From Candidatus Gerdarchaeota archaeon (GTDB taxonomy: Archaea > Asgardarchaeota > Heimdallarchaeia > JABLTI01), in NCBI GenBank assembly GCA_016840945.1, contig JAEORJ010000064.1:1-32054 (forward strand): 32,054 nucleotides of DNA. The letters are read 5' to 3'. The translations under genes and the position numbers were made by a program. Below are positions 14,616-23,412 of the stretch, one piece after another. Position 1 is the stretch's first letter, and each line of letters begins with the position of its first letter. Under the pieces are notes generated by a model. That model saw only the letters and a list, made by a program, of their open reading frames with translations, was not told where the DNA came from and did not search any database.

Positions 14616-14816
14616 TTATTTATTCATCGCTTCTTCATTTTTCATTTTGACTAGAAATTGTGCTTGTTGATGATTTTCAGCATAAATTACCTCTAAGGGA
14701 TTTATTCTAAAGCTCTTTTCACATCGGCTACAAAATCTGGTTTTCTGTCGTAATTTTGCATAAGTCCATTTACCACATTTAGGACATCGTATAACTATAA
14801 AATTTTTTACACTCAT
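14616..14816 (-). CDS. DUF1922-family zinc-ribbon protein
   Basis: A 66-residue archaeal protein with a rubredoxin-like zinc ribbon: CPKC at residues 11-14 and CSRC at 29-32. The rest (KWTYAKLRQKTRFCSRCEKSFRINPLEVIYAENHQQAQFLVKMKNEE) matches the DUF1922 pattern, including the helical C-terminal half. The function of the family is unknown. It follows the YjbQ-like gene on the same strand with a 45-base gap. Confidence 0.8.
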   Translation of the reverse strand: MSVKNFIVIRCPKCGKWTYAKLRQKTRFCSRCEKSFRINPLEVIYAENHQQAQFLVKMKNEEAMNK

Positions 14817-14861
14817 TATGATATCTCAACCAAGAACTAAAAAAATTAGTGTGAAAGGGAA

Positions 14862-15281
14862 TTATTTTTTATCACCTATCACAGTAATTATGAGCTTCCT
14901 TTCACGACCCCTTGTATCAAATTCCATGAAAACTATTTGCTGCCAAGTTCCTAGTGCAGGTGCACCATTTATTACCGGAACAGTTATTTCAGGTGATAAC
15001 ATTGATGCTCGTATATGGCTGTGTGCATTATCATCTTGATAATCATGTTGGTAACCTGTGCCTTTTGGAACGAGTTTATTTAACAAATTAATAGTATCTT
15101 CAACTAATCGAGGTTCGTATTCCATTGTAGTGATAGCACCTGTGGCTCCTGGTACAAAAGCATTAACTAAACCTTTCATAATGCCTGATTCTTTGATCGC
15201 ATTTCTGACATTCAATGTAATATCAAAAATTTGATTTTCTTCTTCGGTTTCAATATCAATTTCAACTGAATATACGACCAT
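14862..15281 (-). CDS. YjbQ/UPF0047-family protein
   Basis: A 139-residue member of a small, widely conserved family; thiamin phosphate synthase activity has been reported for the E. coli member, but the true role is unsettled. Signature regions are present: GLVNAFVPGATGAITTMEYEPRLVEDTINLLNKLVP, YQHDYQDDNAHSHIRASMLSPEITVPVINGAPALGTWQQIVFMEFD and the final RGRERKLIITVIG. I prefer ATG 15281 (MVVYSVEI), with AAGGGA upstream, over ATG 15302, which adds seven residues. Confidence 0.88.
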   Translation of the reverse strand: MVVYSVEIDIETEEENQIFDITLNVRNAIKESGIMKGLVNAFVPGATGAITTMEYEPRLVEDTINLLNKLVPKGTGYQHDYQDDNAHSHIRASMLSPEITVPVINGAPALGTWQQIVFMEFDTRGRERKLIITVIGDKK

Positions 15282-15355
15282 TAAATGATTCCCTTCTAAC
15301 ATCTGAATTTTATGATTTCTTACTGTATAATAATTTCTTGATTAGACATAATAAG

Positions 15356-15514
15356 TTATGGATTTCGTTTTTTATTATCCCATAACTCTTTACGTAAGAG
15401 ATCCCTAATTGCTACTCTAATTGCTTCAGACCTGCTCGGATAGACACCTAATCGGACTAAATCATCTAAACCTTCAAGCGATGACTCGGGTATTTTTACT
15501 GAAATGAGATTCAT
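15356..15514 (-). CDS. Small ribbon-helix-helix transcription regulator
   Basis: A 52-residue protein starting [20 protein letters not shown] and ending LWDNKKRNP. The beta strand (LISVKIP) followed by helix 1 ([16 protein letters not shown]) and helix 2 ([17 protein letters not shown]) is the ribbon-helix-helix fold; [13 protein letters not shown] is the hallmark. It would bind DNA as a dimer and repress nearby or its own genes. GGTG lies 12 bases before the ATG. It fills most of the gap between the YjbQ gene and the tRNA, and it has no toxin partner next to it. Confidence 0.85.
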   Translation of the reverse strand: MNLISVKIPESSLEGLDDLVRLGVYPSRSEAIRVAIRDLLRKELWDNKKRNP

Positions 15515-15695
15515 TGTTACAGTTTACACCTTTTACTAATTAACGTACGAAAAAAGTTTTTCCTTGGTAGTATGTTTCTTTGTTAAACTAGTACTTAAAA
15601 GCTTCGAGGATGAAAAATTTCTTTATAAGAGAAAATATTATAGCAGATAGCAAAAAATATTAATCCAATTCTAAGAGTTTTTACTAAAAAATAAT

Positions 15696-15770
15696 GCCGT
15701 TGTGGCCAAGCCTGGTTAAGGCGATTGATTCGTAATCAATAGATCGGGGGTTCGAATCCCCCCAGCGGCT
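15696..15770 (+). tRNA. tRNA-Thr (anticodon CGT)
   Basis: A complete 75-nt cloverleaf: acceptor stem GCCGTTG with CAGCGGC (one G-U pair), D arm GGCC-AAGCCTGGTTAA-GGC, anticodon stem ATTGA/TCAAT with loop TTCGTAA (anticodon CGT), variable loop AGATC, T arm GGGGG-TTCGAAT-CCCCC and discriminator T. The G1-C72, C2-G71 and U73 identity elements fit archaeal threonine tRNA. No intron, and CCA is not encoded. A TATA-like TTTATAAG lies near 15622-15629. CTTTTATT downstream may terminate it. Confidence 0.96.
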
Positions 15771-15776
15771 CTTTTA

Positions 15777-16208
15777 TTATACAGCTTTTATTTCTTTAGT
15801 ATAGTCATTTATGATTTTTAGCGCTTCTTCAATCGTTTTTTTAATTAATTCAGGATTGATCTCTTTCGAATCCCTGATAGCATATAGATAAAATTGAAAA
15901 TTTGCTTTTAGTTGGAGATTGATGTTTTTAATAACTGCTTCAATTAATTCTAGGCCTTTCTCATTTATGGAATAGCCATATGGTTTAACCGCATGGACTT
16001 TTAGAAACCCTCTTACGCTTAAGTTATGGATTGCTGGATAAATTGTTCCTTTTTTTGGTTCCCACAAATCTTTAAACGATTCTTCTAATTTCTCTATTAT
16101 ATCAGTTATTTTCAAAACTTCATCTTTTGCTCTTGCAAATTCAAGCAAAATCGCCACTTGTACTGAACTTATCTTCCCAAAATCAGTTATGGATTCAAGT
16201 ACCCACAT
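15777..16208 (-). CDS. PadR-family transcriptional regulator
   Basis: A 143-residue winged-helix regulator. VLKITDIIEKLEESFKDLWEPKKGTIYPAIHNLSVRGFLKV is the PadR signature (KKGTIYPAIHNL). SINEKGLELIEAVIKNI completes the wing, and a long C-terminal helix would support dimerisation. It is preceded by a clear dyad (16217-16232) at the expected transcription start, suggesting autorepression. The gene upstream on the same strand, a large membrane protein, may be a second target. The short leader (about 10-25 nt) lacks a strong ribosome site. Confidence 0.88.
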   Translation of the reverse strand: MWVLESITDFGKISSVQVAILLEFARAKDEVLKITDIIEKLEESFKDLWEPKKGTIYPAIHNLSVRGFLKVHAVKPYGYSINEKGLELIEAVIKNINLQLKANFQFYLYAIRDSKEINPELIKKTIEEALKIINDYTKEIKAV

Positions 16209-16216
16209 GATATATC

Positions 16217-16232
16217 AGTAAGAGGTCTTACT
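16217..16232. promoter_or_regulatory. Dyad operator at the padR transcription start
   Basis: AGTAAGA and TCTTACT are perfect 7-base inverted arms around GG. A TATA-like TTTATATTC lies about 25 bases upstream (minus strand, about 16246-16238), so the dyad covers the start site. A PadR dimer is the obvious candidate to bind. Confidence 0.6.
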
Positions 16233-16289
16233 TGAAGAATATAAAGGTTTCTTCGATAAAATAGGAAAAAAGAAGAAAAATTGGTTTTG

Positions 16290-18225
16290 TTAAGAAATTA
16301 CAAAACCATTATGTACTTTCCGCTCAAGATATTTGACAGCGATTTCTTCAACAACATAAACTGGAAGATTTGTGACTGTACTTATCCATTTAACACTCAT
16401 TTTCTTTCTATCGCCTATTAAACTTCGAACTTTTTCGATATCTCTATCATTTATTGTGATTGATGTTAAACTTCTAGATGTTTTGTCGATAACGAAACCA
16501 TCTTGAATTTCCTTATCTAATTCGCTGATAACAATCTCCTCAATGTTTTCAGGAGGTAATTGTGTAACTGTACTTAACCATTGAACACTTACTTTTTTAT
16601 CATCACCAATTAGGTTTCTAATGACATCAATATCATCTATGGTGTAACTTCCCACTTTTCTTATGGCTGGTTCTGTTGGTTGATCTCTGGTTATAATAGC
16701 AGATTCCGCCACAATCTTTTGCCTTCGATTTTCAATTATTGGTTGTAGATAATGAGCTATTATCGCTTTAACATCATTTGGATAAATTGGTGTATCATCA
16801 TCAATTTTCCAACAATTAATAATGATTTTCTTTGAAGTGCCATCTCTAAGATAGAAAACAGCATATTCCAAGATATCACCTGTAAATTCTTTTTCAGATT
16901 CATCAATCTTGAATTCATAACTTTCAACATTTTGTAAGATAATCTGACCTCTAGTATTTCGATCCTTCCAAACAATAAGATTTGATGAAATGGATAATTT
17001 ACTTTGTTTAATTGATAATGTTTGTGAGACAATAAGTAAAATGCTAAAGATAATACCTAATCCTACACCAATTGCAATGACATAATAGATTTCTAAAGAA
17101 TGAAATGAAGCAGTTAAACCTGTATTAGCTCCTATTATCATCATTATAGAAAGGCTCGCACTCATAGCAGTAAAAACACCTCTTTTCACTGCTTTACCAA
17201 ATGCATTACTCATCTTCAAGGATAACATTACTATGAGGATTATTGATATTACGGAAACAACAACAATGGCTATTGGTAATAATATTGCTCCTATAACTTT
17301 TCCGCAATTGTTATCACTATTATTATTATCACAATCATCATCCGAATCATAACAGCACAACCAAAAAGTTGTCCTGTAATATCTTCTTCTCCAATAATCA
17401 GCTTCATTTTCATAGTCTCTACCTTCTCTACATTTGAAGATGTTAGTGAAAGTATATTCTAATTCTTCTCCCATACTGGATCTTATACTGACTTTCATTA
17501 ATGCGCTAATAAAAAGACCAACTACACCACCTGCAAAAGCACCAATTGCTAATGCAACAGTGGGGCCAAATATAGCTAATGAACCAATTGTGCCTACAAT
17601 AATTCCTGATAAAATTCCTCCTCCTATAATACCTGTTATACCATAACTGGCTATTATTCCAATTAATACACCAATATTTAATCCTAAGACCATCCAAGCT
17701 AATAACCCAAAGATTACTAATGAAAAATCTGTTCCTTCAAATACAAAACCGGAAACCTCGAGAATATATCCTGCCAGGGGGCCTAAACATATTCCAAAAA
17801 TTATTCCAGTTATTGCACCAATGAAAATATTTGATCCAATACCAATACCATAACCGGTTCCATAATCTTCAACGATATTTGACTTTAAAGCAAGAACTAG
17901 AAATCCTCCAAGGATTAGACCATATACTGCACCTAGTCCTGTGCCAATACCAAAAATAGCGTACTCATTAGTGATATTAGTGTATCTTAAAATAACAGAA
18001 AATACTGCTCCAAGACCAGCACCAATTAATCCAGCAAGTAATATTAGTAGAATACTATTTCTTGAGTGATTTTTTCTTTGAACTGCTAAACTTAAATCAA
18101 ATTGACTCCCACTAATTAGTTTATCAACAATATGTTCACTTACAGGACCAACTTTACCATTTTTATATTGATTTGTAGGACAATTATTTGTGCTAATAAT
18201 AATTTCCTCCCAGAATTCTCTTCAT
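16290..18225 (-). CDS. Large Gly-rich membrane protein with duplicated C-terminal helical domain; apparent one-base frameshift near the N terminus
   Basis: An ATG at 17693 opens a 467-residue frame, but the same frame stays open for another 170 codons upstream and encodes similar Gly-rich membrane helices (LLILLAGLIGAGLGAVFS, FGIGTGLGAVYGLILGGFLVLAL, GIGIGSNIFIGAITGIIFGICLGPLAGYI), so the gene is longer. No in-frame ATG exists there. The ATG at 18225, with GGAGAT upstream, is one base out of frame; removing one G from GGG at 18211-18209 gives MKRILEEIIISTNNC and a continuous protein of about 644 residues. The middle has a Cys/Asp-rich loop (WLCCYDSDDDCDNNNSDNNC). The C terminus holds two copies of a 58-residue helical unit (IDDIDVIRNLIGDDKKVSVQWLSTVTQLP; DRDIEKVRSLIGDRKKMSVKWISTVTNLP). 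Function not recognised. Confidence 0.7.
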
Positions 18226-18315
18226 GTAAAATAAATCTCCTTTAGGATTATTTGTCAAAAGCTAATTTAAATATTTATGATTTAAATACCAATCTAAATA
18301 TGTTTCAGCTCTAGC

Positions 18316-19215
18316 TCAAGGTTTTCTCCCAATAGTAATTATTCTGTGATTGATTTCTTGTTCATGTATATGAGTTAATTCTGCTTTAGTAGCTTTCAAT
18401 AGCTTCTTGTGGTAATCAAACAACACTTTATAGGCGTTATCGATATCCTTCTTTTGTTCTCCTGCTTGTAATAATATCATTGTGGTTTCTTCTCGAGCAT
18501 TCTCAAGTAATTTCATTCTCTTTTCTAACCACTTTTTCTTATCATCGAAATCGAATCTATTATCTGATAATGTAAATACTGAAGTCCAACCATGAGATTG
18601 AATATCAATTAATTTAGCTTCTTCAAAAAATTGAGGATAGCAGTATTGCCAAGGATTACCCACCGTTTCTAGCCCATATTTATTACTCCAAGCGATGCAT
18701 TTGTGTATTTTAGCTTTGTCAAGAAAATCATTTGCTTGTTCAACTTCTTTTGAAGAATAATAATGCCTACTTGCTGGTAGTGGTTCTATCGCAACCAAAT
18801 AACCTTTTGATTTTATCGTCTTAGCTATCTGCTTTATAGCTAAGATAGGATCTGATAAATTATGTATAACAATATGGCTAATTGCTACATCGAAATTATC
18901 CTTTTGAATAGTGTGATCCTCAATAGTATTAACGATGATTTCTATTCTATCGCTAAATCTATTCTTTAATATTTGAACAAAAGAAGCATCAGGTTCTAAA
19001 CATGTTAGTTTAATTTTAGGAAACAGATTTAACAAAATATTAGTGAAAAAACCAGTTCCTGAACCCACCTCTAAAACTTTACAATCATCACTATCTAAAA
19101 ATGAAAGCCAATTTTTGAAATTCTTCTTAGCATCATCATCATATTCAAAATAACGCCCTACATCTATTTCATCAGCGCTTTGTAAATCGCTCCAGCTAGA
19201 TTTTAATTCCTTCAT
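18316..19215 (-). CDS. Class I SAM-dependent methyltransferase
   Basis: About 299 residues from ATG 19215 (MKELKSSWSDLQSADEIDVGRYFEYDDDAKK), preceded by GGGATGTGA; the longer frame from 19245 overlaps the upstream gene. SAM motif I is VLEVGSGTGFFTNIL, motif II is LTCLEPDASFVQILKNRF, and FDVAISHIVIHNLSDPILAIKQIAKTIKSKGYLVAIEP is the motif IV-VI block. The N-terminal DVGRYFEYDDDAKKNFKNWL recalls ubiquinone/arsenite-type small-molecule methyltransferases. The helical C-terminal third probably forms a substrate lid. Substrate unknown. It lies 26 bases after the esterase gene. Confidence 0.82.
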   Translation of the reverse strand: MKELKSSWSDLQSADEIDVGRYFEYDDDAKKNFKNWLSFLDSDDCKVLEVGSGTGFFTNILLNLFPKIKLTCLEPDASFVQILKNRFSDRIEIIVNTIEDHTIQKDNFDVAISHIVIHNLSDPILAIKQIAKTIKSKGYLVAIEPLPASRHYYSSKEVEQANDFLDKAKIHKCIAWSNKYGLETVGNPWQYCYPQFFEEAKLIDIQSHGWTSVFTLSDNRFDFDDKKKWLEKRMKLLENAREETTMILLQAGEQKKDIDNAYKVLFDYHKKLLKATKAELTHIHEQEINHRIITIGRKP

Positions 19216-19241
19216 TTCACATCCCACAAAAAAAAGTAAAA

Positions 19242-20015
19242 TCAAATTTTCTTTGAATTACTTTTAATGAAATTATATACTTCAATATGAACTTTATCCT
19301 TATCAGGACCTAAGGTTAAGCAATGAGGTGAATTTTTCAGATATAACACTTCCATTATTTCTGAAGATACTGCTTTTTGTATGATTTTTGATGATTTAAT
19401 GATCCATTTGACATCTTGCAGTCCTTGTATGATTAGGATTGGTTCTTTGATTTCAAATAATTTCTTTCTTACTGAACGAACTAATTTAAAAAGTGAATTA
19501 GCTGGAGCAATTGGATTCTTATCATAACTGATATTATTCATTTTCTCCTGTAATGCTAAATCTTCTTTACTTTTCTTGATAGCTCTATTTTTTAATAATA
19601 AAGCTCCAATTGGTAAAATAAGGCTCTCAAAAAAAGGTGTTTTAATAGGAGTAGCTAATGAAATTATCCCAGCTACATTATGCCCAGCTGCAAATTTAAG
19701 GGTTAAAACTCCACCAAGTGATAAACCTCCGACAAATATTTCGTCACAATACTCAGCTAAATCATTGTAGGCTTTAATATAATCTGCATACCAATCTGAT
19801 GCTCGTGTTTTTATCATATCTTTAACATTGGTACAATGACCAGATAGTCTTGGCCCTTTAACTGTAATCCCCTTTTCAGCTAAAAATTCACCTAGCTCCC
19901 TAAGTTCAGCTGGTGTTCCAGTGAAGCCATGACATAATAAACAACCAACCTTTCCCTTTTTAAAGAAAAAATCCTCAGAGCCTGGCATAAGTTCATTTTG
20001 AGTCATTAATTTCAC
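19242..20015 (-). CDS. Alpha/beta hydrolase, carboxylesterase/monoacylglycerol lipase type
   Basis: A 257-residue esterase. The oxyanion motif CHGFTGTPAELRELGEFLAEKG (28-49), nucleophile GLSLGG with Ser99, acid Asp201 in GLQDVKW and His231 in NSPHCLTLGPD form a complete triad in the usual order and spacing of the thermostable carboxylesterase Est30/monoacylglycerol lipase family. It probably acts on short acyl esters or monoglycerides in the cytosol. The start could be GTG 20015 or the ATG three codons later. It is likely co-transcribed with the methyltransferase downstream. Confidence 0.85.
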   Translation of the reverse strand: MKLMTQNELMPGSEDFFFKKGKVGCLLCHGFTGTPAELRELGEFLAEKGITVKGPRLSGHCTNVKDMIKTRASDWYADYIKAYNDLAEYCDEIFVGGLSLGGVLTLKFAAGHNVAGIISLATPIKTPFFESLILPIGALLLKNRAIKKSKEDLALQEKMNNISYDKNPIAPANSLFKLVRSVRKKLFEIKEPILIIQGLQDVKWIIKSSKIIQKAVSSEIMEVLYLKNSPHCLTLGPDKDKVHIEVYNFIKSNSKKI

Positions 20016-20084
20016 AGTATGATTTATGACGATTTTTTAATTAAATGTTGTTAGCAGAGGTGAACTGCATTTTAGGTGTTTTTA

Positions 20085-20092
20085 TTTATATA
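20085..20092 (+). promoter_or_regulatory. Consensus archaeal TATA box for the gene at 20145
   Basis: TTTATATA is an exact match to the archaeal TATA consensus. Transcription would start near 20112-20118, about 30 nt before the TTG/ATG start. Confidence 0.6.
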
Positions 20093-20144
20093 GATGAATG
20101 TGCTCCTTGAGAAAACATAAAATACTAGAAGTGATATTCATTTC

Positions 20145-20711
20145 TTGATTCAAATGAGTCCGGAAAGTGATAAATCTGGAAGTATAGAATATTCCATAGA
20201 GAATATTAAAATCCCCACATATAGTAGCAAAGGTTCACCAAAAGAAGCCGATATGGTTTGTGCTCTCTGGGTTTTTCAAAACTGTGGTGGTGAAAAAGCC
20301 AACAAACTTAAGAAAATTGTATCTTCAGTTAGATCTAGGAATTCTATTGATTGGTTACCAGTAACTGCTGATGGTAATATATGCATTGTACCATTCTTGG
20401 GAGAGTATTCTAACCTTATCAAATTACGTTCGAGCGTTTTTGGTTTGGGAGATGAATCATTTAGCTTTAAACCTGATAATTTCTGGATTATCCCACCAAA
20501 AGATCTCACCCAATTTATGACCTTCTTTGAAACTGTTAGATCGGATCTTCAATCACAAGGTAAACGATTGTTACAACAAAGAGAAAAACAAATTAAGTCA
20601 AAAACAGTTAAAGTTTCTCAAAGCGATTTCGGTGAAGCGGAAGAAGTTGACCTAACTGAAAAAGACATTGAAGATTTACGAAAAGAATTGGATGCTATCA
20701 GTTCAATTTAA
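20145..20711 (+). CDS. Hypothetical protein with C-terminal charged coiled coil
   Basis: A 188-residue soluble protein with no family I recognise. Residues about 30-135 look like a compact alpha/beta domain (VCALWVFQNCGGEKANKLKKIVSSVRSRNSIDWLPVTADGNICIVPF). From about 140 the chain is charged and helical (QGKRLLQQREKQIKSKTV...LTEKDIEDLRKELDAISSI). The start is TTG 20145 (with GTGAT 9 bases upstream) or ATG 20154. It converges on the thermosome gene. A promoter match upstream and an intact frame support a real gene. Confidence 0.7.
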   Translation: MIQMSPESDKSGSIEYSIENIKIPTYSSKGSPKEADMVCALWVFQNCGGEKANKLKKIVSSVRSRNSIDWLPVTADGNICIVPFLGEYSNLIKLRSSVFGLGDESFSFKPDNFWIIPPKDLTQFMTFFETVRSDLQSQGKRLLQQREKQIKSKTVKVSQSDFGEAEEVDLTEKDIEDLRKELDAISSI

Positions 20712-20787
20712 TATTATTCTAATAACTATTGAAGAAAAAAAGAGATAGAAGAGACTATAAGTCTCTATTATTTTTTGTTTTATTTCA

Positions 20788-22437
20788 TTACATAGGAGGC
20801 ATACCGCCAGGCATTCCACCGGGCATTCCAGGCATACCACCAGGCATTCCGCCAGGTCTTGCTTTAGCCGCAATCACATCATCTATTCTTAAAATCAATT
20901 CTGCAGCTTCAGAGGCTGATTTTAGAGCTTGTGATTTAACTCGCAATGGTTCAATGATGCCTGCTTTTGATAAGTCACTAACTTTGCTTTTGAAAAGATC
21001 TAAACCAAAGTTTATACCTTCTTTAGAAGTATGTTTAGCTCGAATTTCAGTGACTATATCGATAGCATCGAGACCAGCGTTTTCAGCTAATGTTTTTGGT
21101 ATGATTTCTAAAGCATCTGCAAATCGTTCTATAGCTAATTGCTCACGACCACCGATACTTTCAGCTAATTCTCGTAATCTCATTGAAATTTCGATTTCTG
21201 AAGCACCACCACCAGCAACTATTTTGCCATCTTCGATTGCATTTCTTACAACACTTAATGAATCTTTTAAGGCTCTTTCAGCTTCATCTGTAACATATTT
21301 ACTTGCTCCTCTAACTAAAATTGTTACTGAGCGTGGATTTTTGCATTCTGAAACTAGAACATTATCATCGTCGCCGATTTTGATTTGTTCAACTTTACCA
21401 GCAATACCAAGATCATCTTTATTGAGATCATCAATGGTTGAAACGATTTTACCTGCGGTTGCTCTAGCTAATTTTTCCATGTCAGATTTCTTGACTCTAC
21501 GTACTGCTAAGATACCATCTTTAGCAAAGAAATGTTGAGCTAAATCATCAATGCCTTTTTGACAAACAACCACATTTGCACCTGATTTCTTGATTTGTTC
21601 GACCATTTCCTCAATCATTGATTGTTCACGGTTAAGAAAAGCTTGCATTTGATGGGTTTCCTCAATCTTGATTTCAGCACTGAATTCAGTCTTTTGAATT
21701 TCAATATTATCATCAATTAATGCAATTTTAGCATTGGATATTTTCTTAGGCATACCAGGATGAACAACTTCTTTATCTAATAAAATACCTTTAATTAATT
21801 CTGTAGCAGCAAGAGATTTGCCTGCTTTCTGAACAATTTTAATCCAATCTAAATTAGCTATCATTTTGCCATTGCGTTCTTCAGCAACCTGACTTACAGC
21901 ATCGATGCTAATTTTTGCCATTAAATCCTTTGCATTTGACACAACTTTACTGTTTAAAGCAGTAGCAGCAACTTTTTCCAAAGTTTTCTTATCAGTTGGG
22001 TCAACATCAAAAGCAATTGTATTTAATAGCTCGGTTGCTTTATCAGCTGCTCTTTTATAACCAGAAATAATAATGGAAGGGTGAATGCCAAGTTCTATTA
22101 AACTATCTGCATGTTTCAATAATGCTCCTGCAAGAACAACAGCTGAAGTTGTGCCATCGCCAACTTGATCATCTTGTGTCTTTGCTACTTGAGTCATTAA
22201 TTTTGCAGCTGGATGTTCGACATCAATTTCATCTAATATAGTAGCACCGTCGTTTGTAATAACAACATCACCTAAGGAATCGACAAGCATTTTGTCACTT
22301 CCTTTAGGTCCAAGGGTTGAGCGAACTGCTTCAGCTATGGCCATAGCTGCACGCATATTGTTCTTTTGTGCTTCTTTCCCTCTTGTTCTTTGAGTGCCTT
22401 CTTTAAGTAGTATAATGGGAATATTTTGTTGAGACAT
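20788..22437 (-). CDS. Thermosome subunit (group II chaperonin)
   Basis: A 549-residue CCT/TCP-1-like chaperonin subunit that folds cytosolic proteins in a two-ring complex with a built-in lid. Motifs: [17 protein letters not shown] (about 39-53), TNDGATIL (61-68), the ATP site [12 protein letters not shown] (93-104), and [11 protein letters not shown] near residue 405. The end is the Gly-Met-Pro tail ([13 protein letters not shown]), which lies inside the cavity. The ribosome site GGTGA is 7 bases before the ATG, and a TATA-like TTTAAATA is at 22501-22494 on the minus strand. A single subunit is seen here; paralogues may exist elsewhere. Confidence 0.97.
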   Translation of the reverse strand: MSQQNIPIILLKEGTQRTRGKEAQKNNMRAAMAIAEAVRSTLGPKGSDKMLVDSLGDVVITNDGATILDEIDVEHPAAKLMTQVAKTQDDQVGDGTTSAVVLAGALLKHADSLIELGIHPSIIISGYKRAADKATELLNTIAFDVDPTDKKTLEKVAATALNSKVVSNAKDLMAKISIDAVSQVAEERNGKMIANLDWIKIVQKAGKSLAATELIKGILLDKEVVHPGMPKKISNAKIALIDDNIEIQKTEFSAEIKIEETHQMQAFLNREQSMIEEMVEQIKKSGANVVVCQKGIDDLAQHFFAKDGILAVRRVKKSDMEKLARATAGKIVSTIDDLNKDDLGIAGKVEQIKIGDDDNVLVSECKNPRSVTILVRGASKYVTDEAERALKDSLSVVRNAIEDGKIVAGGGASEIEISMRLRELAESIGGREQLAIERFADALEIIPKTLAENAGLDAIDIVTEIRAKHTSKEGINFGLDLFKSKVSDLSKAGIIEPLRVKSQALKSASEAAELILRIDDVIAAKARPGGMPGGMPGMPGGMPGGMPPM

Positions 22438-22493
22438 CTTTTTCTCACCAAGTTTTAGTAATTACAATCTATGTTTTTGCTGATTTGTATTGA

Positions 22494-22501
22494 TATTTAA
22501 A
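22494..22501 (-). promoter_or_regulatory. TATA box of the thermosome gene
   Basis: TTTAAATA on the minus strand, followed by TC, predicts a start near 22472 and a leader of about 35 nt with GGTGA before the ATG. It lies in the divergent 218-base gap to the gene at 22659. Confidence 0.5.
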
Positions 22502-22658
22502 TCTTATGGGTGCTCTTAGAACTTTTTGTGGTGGAAAAAATAATAGAAAATAAAACTCCCAATAAAAATCACCATCAATAGCATTGTTAATTGCACAATT
22601 CCTAAAAACGATGATAAATATTTGAAATATAGAATTATATTGAGAGTGCATTTATTTG

Positions 22659-23405
22659 ATGAGTAATGAGGAACCAATTTTATTTTTTAGTGAGCTTACA
22701 GAACCCGGTAATGTAAGTATATTTGCTACATTAAAAGACGCTGTTGATTTAATAGCTAAAAATAAGAAACCCTATTTGAGATTAGTTCTTACTGATCCAT
22801 TTGGAAAGGATATTTCAGTTCAGATTTGGAGTGATAATGAGCTTTATTTCCCTGTCAATATGTTTCTCAAACGTAATTTATTACATTTAAACGGAGCAAT
22901 TCATTTAATCGATATTTCTTACGATGGCGAATTTTTTAGCTCTTCAATAAAAACTAGAATTGACCCAATACCTACACAACATCCCATTTATCCAAAGTAT
23001 GCCCAATTAACTAATTATCGTACTACAAAATCTATCCCCGAAGATCCAAAAATCTTAAAGGAAATTCACAAATTAGTGAATACAAAACCGTTAATAGAAG
23101 CTATTCTCACACGTATCAAAGATGAAGGTGTTGATATCACCGAAGAGATATTTTGGGAAGTTACAAAATTAATTTGTGATAAGACTTACACTGGCACTAT
23201 ACACCTAATTGCTGGTAATACTCAACTTGAGGTTACCCCTCAATATCGCAATTATGTGTTAAAACAATTAGAAATGCTCATCATCGCTTTTGAAAAAGAC
23301 CTTACCAATAACCGCATTACACCAATCATTGTTCTTAGACGTCTACAAAAGGATCTTATTAGCCTATATGAATATACACAACTAATGACTGATTCAAATG
23401 AATAA
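22659..23405 (+). CDS. Hypothetical protein, possible N-terminal OB-like domain
   Basis: A 248-residue soluble protein. The first 105 residues are strand-rich (ILFFSELTEPGNVSIFATLKDAVDL...YLRLVLTDPFGKDISVQIWSDNE...LHLNGAIHLIDISYDGEFFSSSIKTRIDPI), with a pattern reminiscent of OB-fold nucleic-acid binding modules. The rest is helical (ILKEIHKLVNTKPLIEAILTRIKDEGVDITEEIFWEVTKLICDK...). It is divergent from the thermosome gene and converges on a membrane protein. The OB call is by eye only, and I recognise no family. Confidence 0.65.
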   Translation: MSNEEPILFFSELTEPGNVSIFATLKDAVDLIAKNKKPYLRLVLTDPFGKDISVQIWSDNELYFPVNMFLKRNLLHLNGAIHLIDISYDGEFFSSSIKTRIDPIPTQHPIYPKYAQLTNYRTTKSIPEDPKILKEIHKLVNTKPLIEAILTRIKDEGVDITEEIFWEVTKLICDKTYTGTIHLIAGNTQLEVTPQYRNYVLKQLEMLIIAFEKDLTNNRITPIIVLRRLQKDLISLYEYTQLMTDSNE

Positions 23406-23412
23406 ATTCTCT

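Noticed and set aside
20729..21538. Open frame of 269 codons on the plus strand, starting with a Gly-Ile-Pro-Pro repeat
   Set aside because: It is the antisense shadow of the thermosome gene; the repeat is the mirror of the Gly-Met-Pro tail.
22469..22651. 60-codon minus-strand frame in the thermosome upstream gap
   Set aside because: It contains the thermosome promoter, has no ribosome site and an implausible composition.
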